A DNA stretch of 64,000 bases from Gallionella sp. (GCA_023259035.1 JAHFRA010000009.1:28889-92888); one strand, 5' to 3'. Counted from the first letter of the stretch, positions 6,829 to 16,396 are shown. Program-made: numbers and translations. Notes: generated from the letters alone by a model not told the origin.

Positions 6829-8214
6829 ATGATTTCCGCCATCGCGCTCGACCTCGGCACCACGTCGGTCAAGGCTGGTCTGCTTGACCACAAAGGTGCG
6901 CTCGGCCACATCGTCGCAAAACCCGCGCCAAGAATTACCGTCAGCGATGGGCATTACGAGAGCGATGCGCTGGCTTACGCGGCGGCAGCCGAACAGGTGC
7001 TGAGTGAGTGCATCACGCAGGCCGGTGATTGCAAGGCGCTCGGCCTGTGCAGCCAGCGCTCGTCGTTTCTGGTCTGGGAGCGTGCCAGCGGCCAGCCGCT
7101 CACGCCACTGATTTCCTGGCAGGACAATCGCGGCGCGGCGAGCTGTGATGCGTTGCGCGCGCATGAAAATTTGATCCGCGATCTCACCGGCCTGCCGCTG
7201 ACGCCGTATTATTTCGCGCCGAAGCTGCGCGTTATGTTGCTGGAAAATCCGGTGTGGCAGGCAAGGCTGGAGCGCGGCGAATTGCTGGCAGGCACGCTGG
7301 ATACGTTCCTGATCTGGCGCTGGAGCAGCGGCAGGCATTTCTTCATGACCGATGCGTCGATGGCCGCGCGCACTTTGCTGATGGACATCCGGCAGCGGCA
7401 ATGGTCGCCGCGACTGTGCGAGCTGTTCGGTATCCCGCCAAGCATACTGCCGGAGATCAAACCATCCGCAGGACTGGATTTTAAATTGGGCAACGGCCTG
7501 ATCCTGCAAGCCAGTGTCGGCGACCAGTCCGCCGCGCTCGTCGCCAGCGTCAGCGAAGAGCGCGCCGAGGCCTTGGTCAATCTCGGCACCGGCTGTTTTG
7601 TGGTGCGTTATCTGCCTGATGAAAAATCCACATTGGATGGCTACTTGCGCACGCTGGTGTATCTGGACAGCGCACAGCACACCCATCTCGCTATCGAAGG
7701 CACGCTCAACTCCACCGCCGCCGCGCTTGCCCCCTACCCCGTCGGCGAATGCCGGGTAGAAGACTTTTTCACAGGCGATATTTTCTGTCTCGCCGAACCC
7801 AGCGGGCTCGGCGCACCCTACTTCAGAAACGATATCGGCCTTCGCTTTTCCCGCCCGGTCGAGCACCTGACACAGCGCCAGATCGCCGCGCTGCTGCTGG
7901 AAGGCGTCATCTTCCGCGTGGCGCGCATACTGGAAGATTTCCACCGCGAGGCCGCCATCGAACGCGTGTATCTTTCCGGCGGGTTGTCCGAACTGGCCTG
8001 CTTGCAGCAGGGCATCGCCCGGTGCGTGCCGTTCGATGTCTACCGCCTAGCGCAGGCCGAATCCAGCCTGCAAGGCGCCGCGCTGCTCGCCGCCGGGATG
8101 GCTCCGGCATTCCATAGGGAAGCAGAAAAAATATCTTCAGCACAAAAAGCCCAAGCGCTACCGGAAAAATACCAGCGCTGGAAGGAATGGTTCGACGCTT
8201 TGTTGGACTGCTGA
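6829..8214 (+). CDS. FGGY-family carbohydrate kinase, probably glycerol kinase
   Basis: A 461-residue sugar/polyol kinase of the FGGY family. The N-terminal phosphate-binding loop reads IALDLGTTSVKAGL, a substrate-domain block reads SWQDNRG near residue 98, FAPKLRVMLLENP corresponds to the FSATKL block of glycerol kinases, and the second ATPase domain has NLGTGCFVV and YLSGGLSE. Its place after a glycerophosphodiesterase and glpD points to glycerol as substrate, making glycerol-3-phosphate. It is shorter than typical GlpK (about 500 residues) and lacks the classic GlpK N-terminal QGTTSSR, so the substrate stays unproven and no symbol is given. No glpF or glpR lies nearby. Confidence 0.82.
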   Translation: MISAIALDLGTTSVKAGLLDHKGALGHIVAKPAPRITVSDGHYESDALAYAAAAEQVLSECITQAGDCKALGLCSQRSSFLVWERASGQPLTPLISWQDNRGAASCDALRAHENLIRDLTGLPLTPYYFAPKLRVMLLENPVWQARLERGELLAGTLDTFLIWRWSSGRHFFMTDASMAARTLLMDIRQRQWSPRLCELFGIPPSILPEIKPSAGLDFKLGNGLILQASVGDQSAALVASVSEERAEALVNLGTGCFVVRYLPDEKSTLDGYLRTLVYLDSAQHTHLAIEGTLNSTAAALAPYPVGECRVEDFFTGDIFCLAEPSGLGAPYFRNDIGLRFSRPVEHLTQRQIAALLLEGVIFRVARILEDFHREAAIERVYLSGGLSELACLQQGIARCVPFDVYRLAQAESSLQGAALLAAGMAPAFHREAEKISSAQKAQALPEKYQRWKEWFDALLDC

Positions 8215-8354
8215 CTAATGGCGTCACAAGACGCAGATTGCTGTGCGTATCAAAAAACATTCGCGGTATAATGTCAAATTGAGAGGTAAGAAAAAACTGC
8301 ATCGCGGGATACAAATACCCGACAATTCGGTTCTGGGCATTGCCCAATAAACCC

Positions 8355-8446
8355 GCCCGGGTGGTGAAATTGGTAGACACAACGGACTTAAAATCCGTCG
8401 CAACCGTAAAACGTGCGTACCGGTTCGATTCCGGTTCCGGGCACCA
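8355..8446 (+). tRNA. tRNA-Leu (UAA)
   Basis: A 92-base class II tRNA with encoded CCA. The acceptor arm GCCCGGG pairs with TCCGGGC (one G-U pair), the D arm contains TGGTAGACAC, the anticodon loop CTTAAAA carries TAA, a long variable arm follows, and the T loop is GGTTCGATTCC. A TATAAT box at 8267-8272 is a likely -10, but no good -35 is visible. Confidence 0.96.
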
Positions 8447-8619
8447 TCCATGCGGCTTTTGAGCCATTCAGCGATCATGCTTTTTCACTACCTGTTTCGC
8501 TGACTGTAGCCGAAATGCAACCCACATCGACAGATTCTAATCTTGCTGCCGCTTGTGCTAGACGGCCTGGTGCTACATGAGCGGAAAAATTAATACAGCC
8601 ATGATGTTTTTATAAAAGA

Positions 8620-10731
8620 ATGCAAGACATGACTTCATCTCTGCTATGGTTTCGCCGCATAGGCTTCTGGCTGATGCTCGCCCTGAGCTTCAGTGCTGTT
8701 GCGGCCTTCGCTCAAACCGAACGCAACCCGGTTCATAACGTACGTCTTGGCGAACCAGCCGATGCGGCACGCGTTATCGTCAAGTTCAAGCAGGGCTCCG
8801 CGCTGCTACGCAAACACGCGCTGTCATCCACGGCGAGCGCGAGCGAAACGCTCGACGCGGTAACGGCGCGTGCCAATTCTCTGGGTGCGCGTCTGGGCGT
8901 GAGCTTGCGCGCTGGTCGCGCACTCAACGTGCATACGCAGGTCGTCAGCGCGGGCGGAATCAGTAGCGCCGCACTGGCAGAACGCCTGGCTGCAGAGGCC
9001 GATGTCGAATACGCGGTCGTCGACCAGCGCCGCACGCACTTCGCGGTACCAAACGATCCTTTGTATACGCAGGGACCGCCAATCAGCGGCAGCACGGGAG
9101 GCCCCGCTGTCGGCCAGTGGTATCTGCGCGCTCCTGCGGGTGAGGTTGTATCCAGTATCAACGCAACCAGTGCCTGGGATCTGACCACCGGCAGCTCGAA
9201 CATCGTTGTTGCGGTGCTTGATACGGGAGTACGTCCGGAACACCCGGATCTTGCCAACAGGCTATTGGCTGGCTATGACATGGTGAGCGACATACCGACG
9301 GCTAGTGACGGCAATGGCCGCGAAGCGGATGCCTCTGACCCGGGTGACTGGATAACGGCGAGCGAGTCCAATAACCAGTCGGGCCCGTTCTACCAGTGCG
9401 GAGCGGGGGACAGCTCATGGCACGGTACCAAGACAGCTAGCCTGATAGGGGCGTCGACCAACAATGGCGTCGGAATGGCGGGTGTGGCGGGGGGTATAAA
9501 ATTGCTGCCGGTGCGAGTGCTCGGCAAATGCGGTGGTTTTGATTCCGACATCATTGCCGGCATGAACTGGGCTGTTGGTTTGCCCGTGCCGGGTGTGCCG
9601 TCTAACCCCACCCCGGCGCGGGTCATTAACATGAGTCTGGGCGGCAGTGGTGCATGTCCCCGGAGTTATTTTGATGCGGTCAACGCGATTATCAGCAAGC
9701 AAAATCCCGCAGTTGTCGTGGCGGCGGCCGGCAATAGCACCGGTCACGCGGTCAGCGTACCCGCCAACTGTCCGGGAGTGATTGGCGTGGCGGGTTTGCG
9801 CCACATCGGAACCAAGGTCGGCTTTTCTGACCTGGGGCCGGAAATCAGCATCAGCGCACCCGGTGGCAATTGCGTTAACACAACTTCAGGCGCGCCGTGC
9901 CTGTACCCGATCCTCGCGGCAACCAACACGGGCATTACCACACCGGCAGCCTCTTCCTACACTGACGGCTTCAACGCCAGCGTTGGCACCAGCTTTTCGG
10001 CGCCGCTCGTGGCCGGAACCGTGGCCTTGATGTTGTCAGTCCACCCGTGGCTGACACCGACCGAGGTCAAAGCGGCGCTGCAAAGTTCGGCGCGTGCCTT
10101 TCCGCCCCGTATCGCCGGCATTTCTCAAACCGGAGCGATCCCGGACTGTCACGCGCCCGACAACAGCGACCAATTGGAGTGTTTCTGCACCACGTCGACT
10201 TGCGGGGCAGGTATGCTCGATGCTGCTGCGGCAGTGGCTTCTGTAACGCCAACCGGCAACGTTGTCGAATTCTACAATACCAACCTTGACCACTACTTCA
10301 TTTCCGCTGATTCAAACGAAGCAATGGCCATCGACGGCGGCAGCGCGGGGCCGGGCTGGATACGCACCGGCAATAGCTTCAAGTCAGGCGGCAGCGCGCC
10401 CGTCTGTCGCTTCTACGGTAGCATGTCACCCGGCCCAAACTCGCATTTCTATACTGTGGATGCCGGCGAGTGCGACTACCTCAAGCGATTACAGGCAAGC
10501 ACGCCATCCAAACAAAAACGCTGGAATTTCGAGAGCCTGGATTTTTCCTCGACACTGCCGACCAACGCCTCCTGTCCCAGCTGGACCGTGCCGGTCTACC
10601 GCGCCTATAACAATGGATTCGCCAGAGGTATCGATAGCAATCACCGCATCACCAGCAGTACGACTGCGATACAGGAGGTGGTGAACCGCGGCTGGAGCAA
10701 CGAGGGTGTGGTGATGTGCGCGCCGAATTGA
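8620..10731 (+). CDS. Secreted subtilisin-like (S8) serine protease with C-terminal DUF5648-type domain
   Basis: A 703-residue exported protease. The N-terminus has a charged start, a hydrophobic core (FWLMLALSFSAVAAF) and an AFA-Q cleavage site near residue 31. An inhibitor-like propeptide follows (ARVIVKFKQGS). The S8 triad is complete: Asp201 in VLDTGVRPEHPD, His268 in SWHGTKTA, and Ser458 in VGTSFSAP, with the oxyanion Asn in AAAGNST. Residues from about 545 to 703 form a separate domain (EFYNTNLDHYFISADSNEA to EGVVMCAPN) rich in Tyr, Phe and His. The same domain closes the next gene, with near-identical DNA at the end. The domain probably mediates surface or carbohydrate attachment, which is inference. 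Start 8620 is preferred; ATG 8629 is possible. Confidence 0.9.
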   Translation: MQDMTSSLLWFRRIGFWLMLALSFSAVAAFAQTERNPVHNVRLGEPADAARVIVKFKQGSALLRKHALSSTASASETLDAVTARANSLGARLGVSLRAGRALNVHTQVVSAGGISSAALAERLAAEADVEYAVVDQRRTHFAVPNDPLYTQGPPISGSTGGPAVGQWYLRAPAGEVVSSINATSAWDLTTGSSNIVVAVLDTGVRPEHPDLANRLLAGYDMVSDIPTASDGNGREADASDPGDWITASESNNQSGPFYQCGAGDSSWHGTKTASLIGASTNNGVGMAGVAGGIKLLPVRVLGKCGGFDSDIIAGMNWAVGLPVPGVPSNPTPARVINMSLGGSGACPRSYFDAVNAIISKQNPAVVVAAAGNSTGHAVSVPANCPGVIGVAGLRHIGTKVGFSDLGPEISISAPGGNCVNTTSGAPCLYPILAATNTGITTPAASSYTDGFNASVGTSFSAPLVAGTVALMLSVHPWLTPTEVKAALQSSARAFPPRIAGISQTGAIPDCHAPDNSDQLECFCTTSTCGAGMLDAAAAVASVTPTGNVVEFYNTNLDHYFISADSNEAMAIDGGSAGPGWIRTGNSFKSGGSAPVCRFYGSMSPGPNSHFYTVDAGECDYLKRLQASTPSKQKRWNFESLDFSSTLPTNASCPSWTVPVYRAYNNGFARGIDSNHRITSSTTAIQEVVNRGWSNEGVVMCAPN

Positions 10732-10822
10732 CCCGGCAGTTTATAGCGGTGCGCATGAGGACAATCCCCCCTCCCTGGCCATTCATTGAACTCCTGTTTC
10801 GGAAAAGATTGACCAATTATTC

Positions 10823-12352
10823 ATGATAAATAACCGATTACTATTCGCAGCGCGGGATGTCAGGGACATGATCGTGGCTTCACGCTTGCTGAGAAGCATG
10901 GGGCTGATGTTTGTCGCAACTATTGCATGGCTTGGCGGGCTTTCAACGCCTGTGGTTTTTGGAGCCATTGATGATGTCGTGTATCAGAACAGCTTCCCGG
11001 TCTCTACGGCCTCAAGTTTGACCCCAGCAAATCTGATCATCAACGGAGAATCCAGGGCCTTGCTGATATACCGGCCTTCAGGTAGCCAGTCTCAGCCGCT
11101 TCTGATCTTCTATAGCGGCACAGGCGGAACCCTGGAATACAACATAGCAGATGAAATTGGGCGCGATACTCTGCGCAATTTTGCGGACAGAGAAAATGTA
11201 ATAGTTGCAATCCCGATTCAACGTGTAATGTCGTATGGCGACTGGGATAATCATTCTGCCGGAACCCCATACTGGGAAACCTCTGTGGGGGAAGCAACTT
11301 CAAGCGCTGCCAGCAGCAACCCTGATACCAATCCTGACCTTCTCTTTACCCGTGCCATAATAAAGGAAGCCTCTGTTGCTTACGGCGCTGACCTTGCTCG
11401 GGTCTATGTAAACGGTTTTTCCAACGGAGCTTTCTTTTCGTATTTTGTTGCTGCAACACTGAGCAACAGGATTGCGGCCTTTGCCGAGACAGGAGGGGGA
11501 TTGGTGATGAGCCAGACTACAGCCGGTGAGCCAACTCCATGCACCCCAACCGCCTTGCCTGCTGCGCCAAACGCAGTACGCAGCTGCGCAGAAGCAGGCT
11601 GGAGTATCGGCTTATGTTCCACTCCCGGCGCAATGGCGCGTCCGATAGCACCGGGTGCTGTTGTCATGGTGCCTCCAGGGTTCATGGAGGCTAATGACGA
11701 TGATAATAGCGTACCGTTTGCGCATACCTGTAACCTCGCAAATGCCCTGCCTGTTTCAACCGCCTACCAGGTCAGGATCGCTCACAGCGGCATCGGGCAT
11801 GCCATGAATGGAGATTATCTCGACAACTCATGGAGTTTTATGAAGAACTTTCGCACTGCTACTTCAACGGTCATCGAGTTCTTCAATACCAACCTCGACA
11901 ACTACTTCATCACCGCCGACTCAAACGAAGCGGCGCAGATCGACGGCGGCGCGGCGGGACCGGGCTGGAGCCGCACCGGCTATACATTCAAGTCGGGCGG
12001 CACTACTTCTGTTTGCCGTTTCTACGGCAGCTATTCGCCCGGCCCGAACTCGCATTTTTACACGGTCGATCCGGCGGAATGCCAAGGGCTGAAAGACCAG
12101 CAAATCCCCGCAGGCGATCCGCGCAAACTCACTGTAAAGAGCTGGAATTTCGAGAGCCTTGATTTCGTCTCGACTCCGGCGACAAACCAAACTTGCCCCA
12201 CCGGCACCGCGCCGGTCTACCGCGCCTATAACAATGGATTCGCACGGGGCGTCGATTCCAACCACCGCATCACCAGCAGTACAACCGCGATACAGGAGGT
12301 CGTGACGCGCGGCTGGAGCAACGAGGGCGTGGTGATGTGCGCGCCGAATTGA
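10823..12352 (+). CDS. Exported PHB-depolymerase-like esterase with C-terminal DUF5648-type domain
   Basis: A 509-residue predicted extracellular alpha/beta hydrolase. A signal peptide is seen around residues 20-47 (LLRSMGLMFVATIAWLGGL, then VVFG-A), so translation may start at the internal ATG at 10868 rather than at 10823. The nucleophile elbow is GFSNG with Ser200, and a late His occurs in HSGIGHAMNG, as in poly(3-hydroxybutyrate) depolymerase and feruloyl esterase relatives. From about residue 352 the protein carries the same C-terminal domain as the upstream protease (EFFNTNLDNYFITADSNEA to EGVVMCAPN). The gap to the protease gene is 91 bases, so the two may be co-expressed. The true substrate is unknown. 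Confidence 0.82.
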   Translation: MINNRLLFAARDVRDMIVASRLLRSMGLMFVATIAWLGGLSTPVVFGAIDDVVYQNSFPVSTASSLTPANLIINGESRALLIYRPSGSQSQPLLIFYSGTGGTLEYNIADEIGRDTLRNFADRENVIVAIPIQRVMSYGDWDNHSAGTPYWETSVGEATSSAASSNPDTNPDLLFTRAIIKEASVAYGADLARVYVNGFSNGAFFSYFVAATLSNRIAAFAETGGGLVMSQTTAGEPTPCTPTALPAAPNAVRSCAEAGWSIGLCSTPGAMARPIAPGAVVMVPPGFMEANDDDNSVPFAHTCNLANALPVSTAYQVRIAHSGIGHAMNGDYLDNSWSFMKNFRTATSTVIEFFNTNLDNYFITADSNEAAQIDGGAAGPGWSRTGYTFKSGGTTSVCRFYGSYSPGPNSHFYTVDPAECQGLKDQQIPAGDPRKLTVKSWNFESLDFVSTPATNQTCPTGTAPVYRAYNNGFARGVDSNHRITSSTTAIQEVVTRGWSNEGVVMCAPN

Positions 12353-12371
12353 TAGGGCAAGATGCGGCGCG

Positions 12372-12494
12372 CTTAACCCGGATATTTCGCCGGATCGCGG
12401 AAGGCCTGCGCTACAAACCGGATTTCACTCTTGTTGGCTTGCACCCCTGTATTCATGCCGCTTCCCATTGATTTTAGGGCCGCTCCGGGTTAAG
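12372..12494. repeat. Perfect 11-bp inverted repeats 123 bp apart, possible MITE or IS remnant
   Basis: CTTAACCCGGA (12372-12382) and TCCGGGTTAAG (12484-12494) are exact inverted repeats bounding a 123-base non-coding segment between two convergent genes. No transposase is present. It could be a small non-autonomous element or a remnant of an insertion sequence. Confidence 0.5.
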
Positions 12495-12562
12495 TGACGA
12501 AGCTCTATGCATACATCCGTGCCGCACTCGCCAAGCCTGCACTTCAACCGCCAATCAACAAA

Positions 12563-13135
12563 TCAAAACAGTTCGATATCGTCGGCATGATCTTTCATTT
12601 GGGTCATGAATTTTTCGAGAGCTTCTTTTACCGGTATGCCGCCCAATACTGCCTCAAACATTTCTGTTTCTTCGCGCATCGTGTATTTGGAACGGATTTT
12701 TTCTTGTAATGCGGCCCATTCATAAGGGCTGTATATTCGTGAGTCGTCGTTGACCAAAGCGGAAAGTGAAGCCAAGCTGTGATTTACGTGAGAGAGACGC
12801 TGCACCAATTTGTCGTAAAACTGGAAAGCGATGATCGCTTTACGCACCATGCCGGAGACGTTTTCAGTGGTGCTAAGCAAATTGGCTTTGGTATCGCCAG
12901 ATTCGCCCCCGTCGGGAAGTGTTGCAATCGTATCGTTGATCATGCGCATATAGCCAGCCATCGTAGTAAATACATCGGTTAACACTTCGACCGAGCTGTT
13001 GCTGTCTTTCATTGCGGCCTCAATCTGTCCAGCGGACAGTTCAATCATCAACACCGTTTCCCGTACCTGACTCCAATCGAGATCCGGCGCACGTGTTTGA
13101 GTGTCATGTGGATTATCTGTTGCCTTTGTCATCAT
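12563..13135 (-). CDS. CheZ-like protein, possible second CheY phosphatase or partner
   Basis: A 190-residue, largely helical protein that I do not recognise by name. Lines of evidence tie it to chemotaxis. It lies 77 bases downstream of cheZ on the same strand. Its AFQFYDKLVQRLSHV segment keeps the F-x-D-x3-Q spacing of the CheZ catalytic helix (EFRDVAGQ in the neighbouring CheZ), where Asp and Gln help remove phosphate from CheY. Its C-terminus DDIELF resembles the acidic CheY-binding tail of CheZ (DDLLASMGF). It may be a paralogous phosphatase or a CheZ regulator. Function is inferred from the motif and position only. Confidence 0.6.
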   Translation of the reverse strand: MMTKATDNPHDTQTRAPDLDWSQVRETVLMIELSAGQIEAAMKDSNSSVEVLTDVFTTMAGYMRMINDTIATLPDGGESGDTKANLLSTTENVSGMVRKAIIAFQFYDKLVQRLSHVNHSLASLSALVNDDSRIYSPYEWAALQEKIRSKYTMREETEMFEAVLGGIPVKEALEKFMTQMKDHADDIELF

Positions 13136-13212
13136 GTGATCCTCTTAAGAAATGCATCCCGCCGCAAAATACGGGCTATTCGGTAGCGCAGGTCAATTGA
13201 TCCGGAAACTGG

Positions 13213-13833
13213 TCAGAATCCCATGGAGGCAAGCAAATCATCCACTTCGTCTTGCCCGCTGATGTTGTCCGATTCGGCTTTAACTGCGGGACCTGACGTC
13301 AGCCCTTCGTTTGATATGAGGGAGTCTTTGTGGTTCGGAGCATATTCACGCAGAATATCGAGCAGGATCACTTCGATCTCTTCCGCAGCGCCCAGAATCT
13401 TATTGACCATTTGACCGGCAACATCACGAAATTCCTGCGCTTCCATAATCAGCATCAGGTTATGGTGTATGGCTTCTTCTGCAGAGGCTATCTCTCCCAG
13501 GCGAGAGATGGCTTTCTGAATCAGCGCATGGTGTGACAGGTCTTCTGCTTTTGATAATTGTTTGGCCAGGCGGGCGCAGGATTTGCGTGTGGCATCGGTG
13601 AGTGGCAATGAGTTTTCCACGGCGCTGAGGGTTTTTTCCGAGGCCTCATGCATCGTTTGATCGATAAAGCTTAACCGTGCACGCGCATCCGGCATGGTGG
13701 ATGCGCTTCGCTCCAGCCCTTTGACATGGCCGAGCTCTTTGAGCAAGCGATGGAGCCGGGCAGCGGCACGGCCGATATCTTCGACCTTGGTTTGCGAGAG
13801 GTTGGGAGGTGTTTTGCGCGTAGCCATCATCAA
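13213..13833 (-). CDS. cheZ: CheY-P phosphatase CheZ
   Basis: A 206-residue four-helix-bundle protein that dephosphorylates CheY-P and so resets the flagellar motor signal. The catalytic helix reads LIMEAQEFRDVAGQMVNKIL, with the conserved Asp and Gln, matching QDFQDLTGQ in E. coli CheZ. The C-terminal peptide QDEVDDLLASMGF is the typical CheY-docking tail after a flexible linker. No cheY is present in this window, so the response regulator must lie elsewhere. Transcription runs toward the CheZ-like 190-residue gene. Confidence 0.9.
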   Translation of the reverse strand: MMMATRKTPPNLSQTKVEDIGRAAARLHRLLKELGHVKGLERSASTMPDARARLSFIDQTMHEASEKTLSAVENSLPLTDATRKSCARLAKQLSKAEDLSHHALIQKAISRLGEIASAEEAIHHNLMLIMEAQEFRDVAGQMVNKILGAAEEIEVILLDILREYAPNHKDSLISNEGLTSGPAVKAESDNISGQDEVDDLLASMGF

Positions 13834-13951
13834 TTTCCCCGAGTGCTTTGCGGGAATGATAACAAAATCAGCTCGGGATAGGTAATGCCTGATGAATATT
13901 CAGGGTTGATGTGACCCCGGTGCGACCGGATGACGGATCACCATGGATATT

Positions 13952-16372
13952 TCATGGCTGCTTGAATTGATGCATCCAGTAACGGCGATGCGTTTTGCGG
14001 TAACGCTCCACCTGCACGCCCTGCACGTTCATTTCGGCCAGGATTGCGCCGTCTTTATCCGAGCGCAGCAGTTCCGCGCCGCTGTCGGTGTAGCGTTGCA
14101 GCACCTCCGGTTTTGGATGGCCGAAATGGTTGCGATAGCCTACGGTGAATACCGCGTAGTCGGGCAGGGTGGTTGCAACAAATTCGACAGTGGACGAGGT
14201 CTTGCTGCCGTGGTGCGGCACAACCAGCAAGGTGGCGGACAATTTGTCGGCGTGTTCCTTGATCAGCCGCTGCTCGGATTCTTTTTCAATATCTGCAGCC
14301 AGCAGAATGTGTTGTTGGCCTATACTGATGCGCAGCACACAGCCCCGGTTGTTTTTGCTGATTTTTTCTTGTGCATAGCTTTCAGGCGACGGGTGTAACA
14401 GCTCGAAATGCACGCCATCCCAATCCCAGCTCTGTCCATCGGCGCAACGCTTCAGGTTATGTGACTGCTGCAGAATGGGGCTTTGCTCGGGCAGTGAAGA
14501 AGACAGCCAATCGACAGGCATGGCCTGCATCACGGAAAGCGCGCCGCCGGTGTGGTCGGTGTCGTCGTGCGTGAGCATCAAGCCGTCGAGTTGCGCGATG
14601 CCGAGTGCGCGCAAGCCGGGAATCAGGATACGGTTGCCGCTGTCTGCATCGCCGCTGAAATCCGGCCCGGTGTCGTAGAGCAGTGCGTGATGTCGGGTTT
14701 GTGCGGCGACGGCCATGCCTTGCCCGACATCAAAAACAATCAAACGCAGTGTGCCTTGTGCGGGTGGTTCGGGTGAGTTCAGGAACATCGGCAGCATCAG
14801 TGGCAGACCGAGCCAGCGTGCCGGGAAGCCGCGTGGCAGCAATATCCACAACGCGCCCAGCATACCCGCCGCAATGCTCCATGCAGGCGGCGCATGTTGT
14901 GTCCACACCGCTTGCGGCAAGGCGCTCAGCCATCCCAGCAAAACCATCGTCCAGTCCATCACGATGTGTGCCAGCCACAGTGGCACATCCAGAGGCAGCA
15001 TAGCGCCGAGCAGGGTGAGCGGCACGACGACCAGGCTCACCAGTGGAATGGCGAAGACGTTGGCGATCGGCGAGACCAGCGATACTTGCTGAAAAAGCGC
15101 CAGCAGCATCGGAATCAGGCCGACGGTCATCGCCCATTGCACCGTGATGTATTCGTCCAGTACCCACAAGAAGCGAGCGGACGGATGCCCGGCAATTTCG
15201 CCGTCGCCTTTTCTCGGTCGGTGGCTGTTATTGATGCGATGCGCGGTGACGTAAAGGATGATCGCCACCGCGCCGAACGACAGCCAGAAACCGGGCGACA
15301 TCACCGCCCACGGGTCGGGAATCAGCACGCCGAGCAAGGCGATGCTGAGGATTTGCCCGAGCGAAAAATTGCGGTTCAGCCACAACGCGGCGGCGACCGC
15401 ACCGACCATGTACACGGTGCGCTGCGCCGGGACGGCGAAACCGGACAGCAGTGCGTAGCCCAACGCCACCAGCAACGCCAACAATGCGGCGGCTTTGCGC
15501 GCGGGTAACAACAAGGTGAGCCGCGTGCTGCGCCGCCACAGCCAGTAGGCAAGCGCGAAGCCAAAGCTGGCGAGCATGGTGATGTGCAGGCCGGAGATGC
15601 TCATCAGGTGATTTACGCCGGTACGCGTGAATATCTGCCACTGTGCCGATGGGATGCGGCTCTGGTCGCCGATAGCCAGCGCGCTCAATACGCCGGAGTA
15701 GGGCGCGCTGCCGAGCGTGGCGCTGAACTTGTCGCGCACCGTTTCACGCCATGACTCGATGCGATAGAAGCAGCCCTCGGCCAATGCATCCTGGCGTAAA
15801 TTGTTACCACTGTTATGCACATAACCGACTGCGCGCACATTGTTTTCCAGCGCCCACATTTCGAAATCGAAACCGTGAGGGTTGCTGCTGCCATGGGGTT
15901 GCTTGAGGCGCAGCGTAAGCCGCCAGCGTTCTCCGGCACGCAGTGTTGGCGTTGCGGTTTGCTTGTCGAGGTAGGTGCTGAGATATACATGCGGCGGCAC
16001 GCTGACTTGCGGCGTGAGAATTTTTTCGATATTGAAACTGAAACGCTGGCCGCTTTCGTGGTTGCGTGGCAACTCCGCGACTACGCCGATTACCTCGATG
16101 TCGCGCCCCTGCCATTCATCCGGCAGGCTAACAGCGAGGCGCTGTTCGGCTTGCCATGCGGCGTGATAGAAGCCGATACCCGACGCAAAAATGGCGAGCA
16201 GCAGGGGGTGGATAAATCTGGCAAGCAGGCTATTTTTGGGTAGAAAAAACGGGAAAAAAATGAAGGGAGAAAGCGCCAGCAGCCATACCCAGGCAAAGTC
16301 CGGCAACGCGGCCTGCTGTTGCAACAGCCATGCGCCCAAGGCAAAGAAAGCGGTGAAGATAACCATGCGCAT
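13952..16372 (-). CDS. comEC: ComEC/Rec2 DNA-uptake channel protein
   Basis: An 806-residue inner-membrane protein that carries single-stranded DNA into the cytoplasm during natural transformation. The N-terminal DUF4131 region with early membrane helices comes first, then the Competence domain (LSGVLSALAIGDQSRIP, HLMSISGLHITML), with many hydrophobic segments up to about residue 510. A C-terminal metallo-beta-lactamase-like domain follows: LIVFDVGQGMA and LTHDDTDHTGG. The length is normal. It is transcribed away from the DUF2062 gene with only 24 bases between the starts, so promoters probably overlap. No other competence genes are adjacent. Confidence 0.94.
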   Translation of the reverse strand: MRMVIFTAFFALGAWLLQQQAALPDFAWVWLLALSPFIFFPFFLPKNSLLARFIHPLLLAIFASGIGFYHAAWQAEQRLAVSLPDEWQGRDIEVIGVVAELPRNHESGQRFSFNIEKILTPQVSVPPHVYLSTYLDKQTATPTLRAGERWRLTLRLKQPHGSSNPHGFDFEMWALENNVRAVGYVHNSGNNLRQDALAEGCFYRIESWRETVRDKFSATLGSAPYSGVLSALAIGDQSRIPSAQWQIFTRTGVNHLMSISGLHITMLASFGFALAYWLWRRSTRLTLLLPARKAAALLALLVALGYALLSGFAVPAQRTVYMVGAVAAALWLNRNFSLGQILSIALLGVLIPDPWAVMSPGFWLSFGAVAIILYVTAHRINNSHRPRKGDGEIAGHPSARFLWVLDEYITVQWAMTVGLIPMLLALFQQVSLVSPIANVFAIPLVSLVVVPLTLLGAMLPLDVPLWLAHIVMDWTMVLLGWLSALPQAVWTQHAPPAWSIAAGMLGALWILLPRGFPARWLGLPLMLPMFLNSPEPPAQGTLRLIVFDVGQGMAVAAQTRHHALLYDTGPDFSGDADSGNRILIPGLRALGIAQLDGLMLTHDDTDHTGGALSVMQAMPVDWLSSSLPEQSPILQQSHNLKRCADGQSWDWDGVHFELLHPSPESYAQEKISKNNRGCVLRISIGQQHILLAADIEKESEQRLIKEHADKLSATLLVVPHHGSKTSSTVEFVATTLPDYAVFTVGYRNHFGHPKPEVLQRYTDSGAELLRSDKDGAILAEMNVQGVQVERYRKTHRRYWMHQFKQP

Positions 16373-16396
16373 AGATTAACCCACTAGAATAGAGTC

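Noticed and set aside
6550-7944. 464-codon minus-strand ORF opposite the FGGY kinase
   Set aside because: Antisense shadow spanning two real genes, with no recognisable motif.
8221-8234. Hairpin GCGTC-ACAA-GACGC as a terminator of the kinase gene
   Set aside because: Only a five-base stem and no T-run follow.
14894-15508. 204-codon plus-strand ORF inside comEC
   Set aside because: Shadow of the comEC transmembrane region with low-complexity Gln/His/Arg content.
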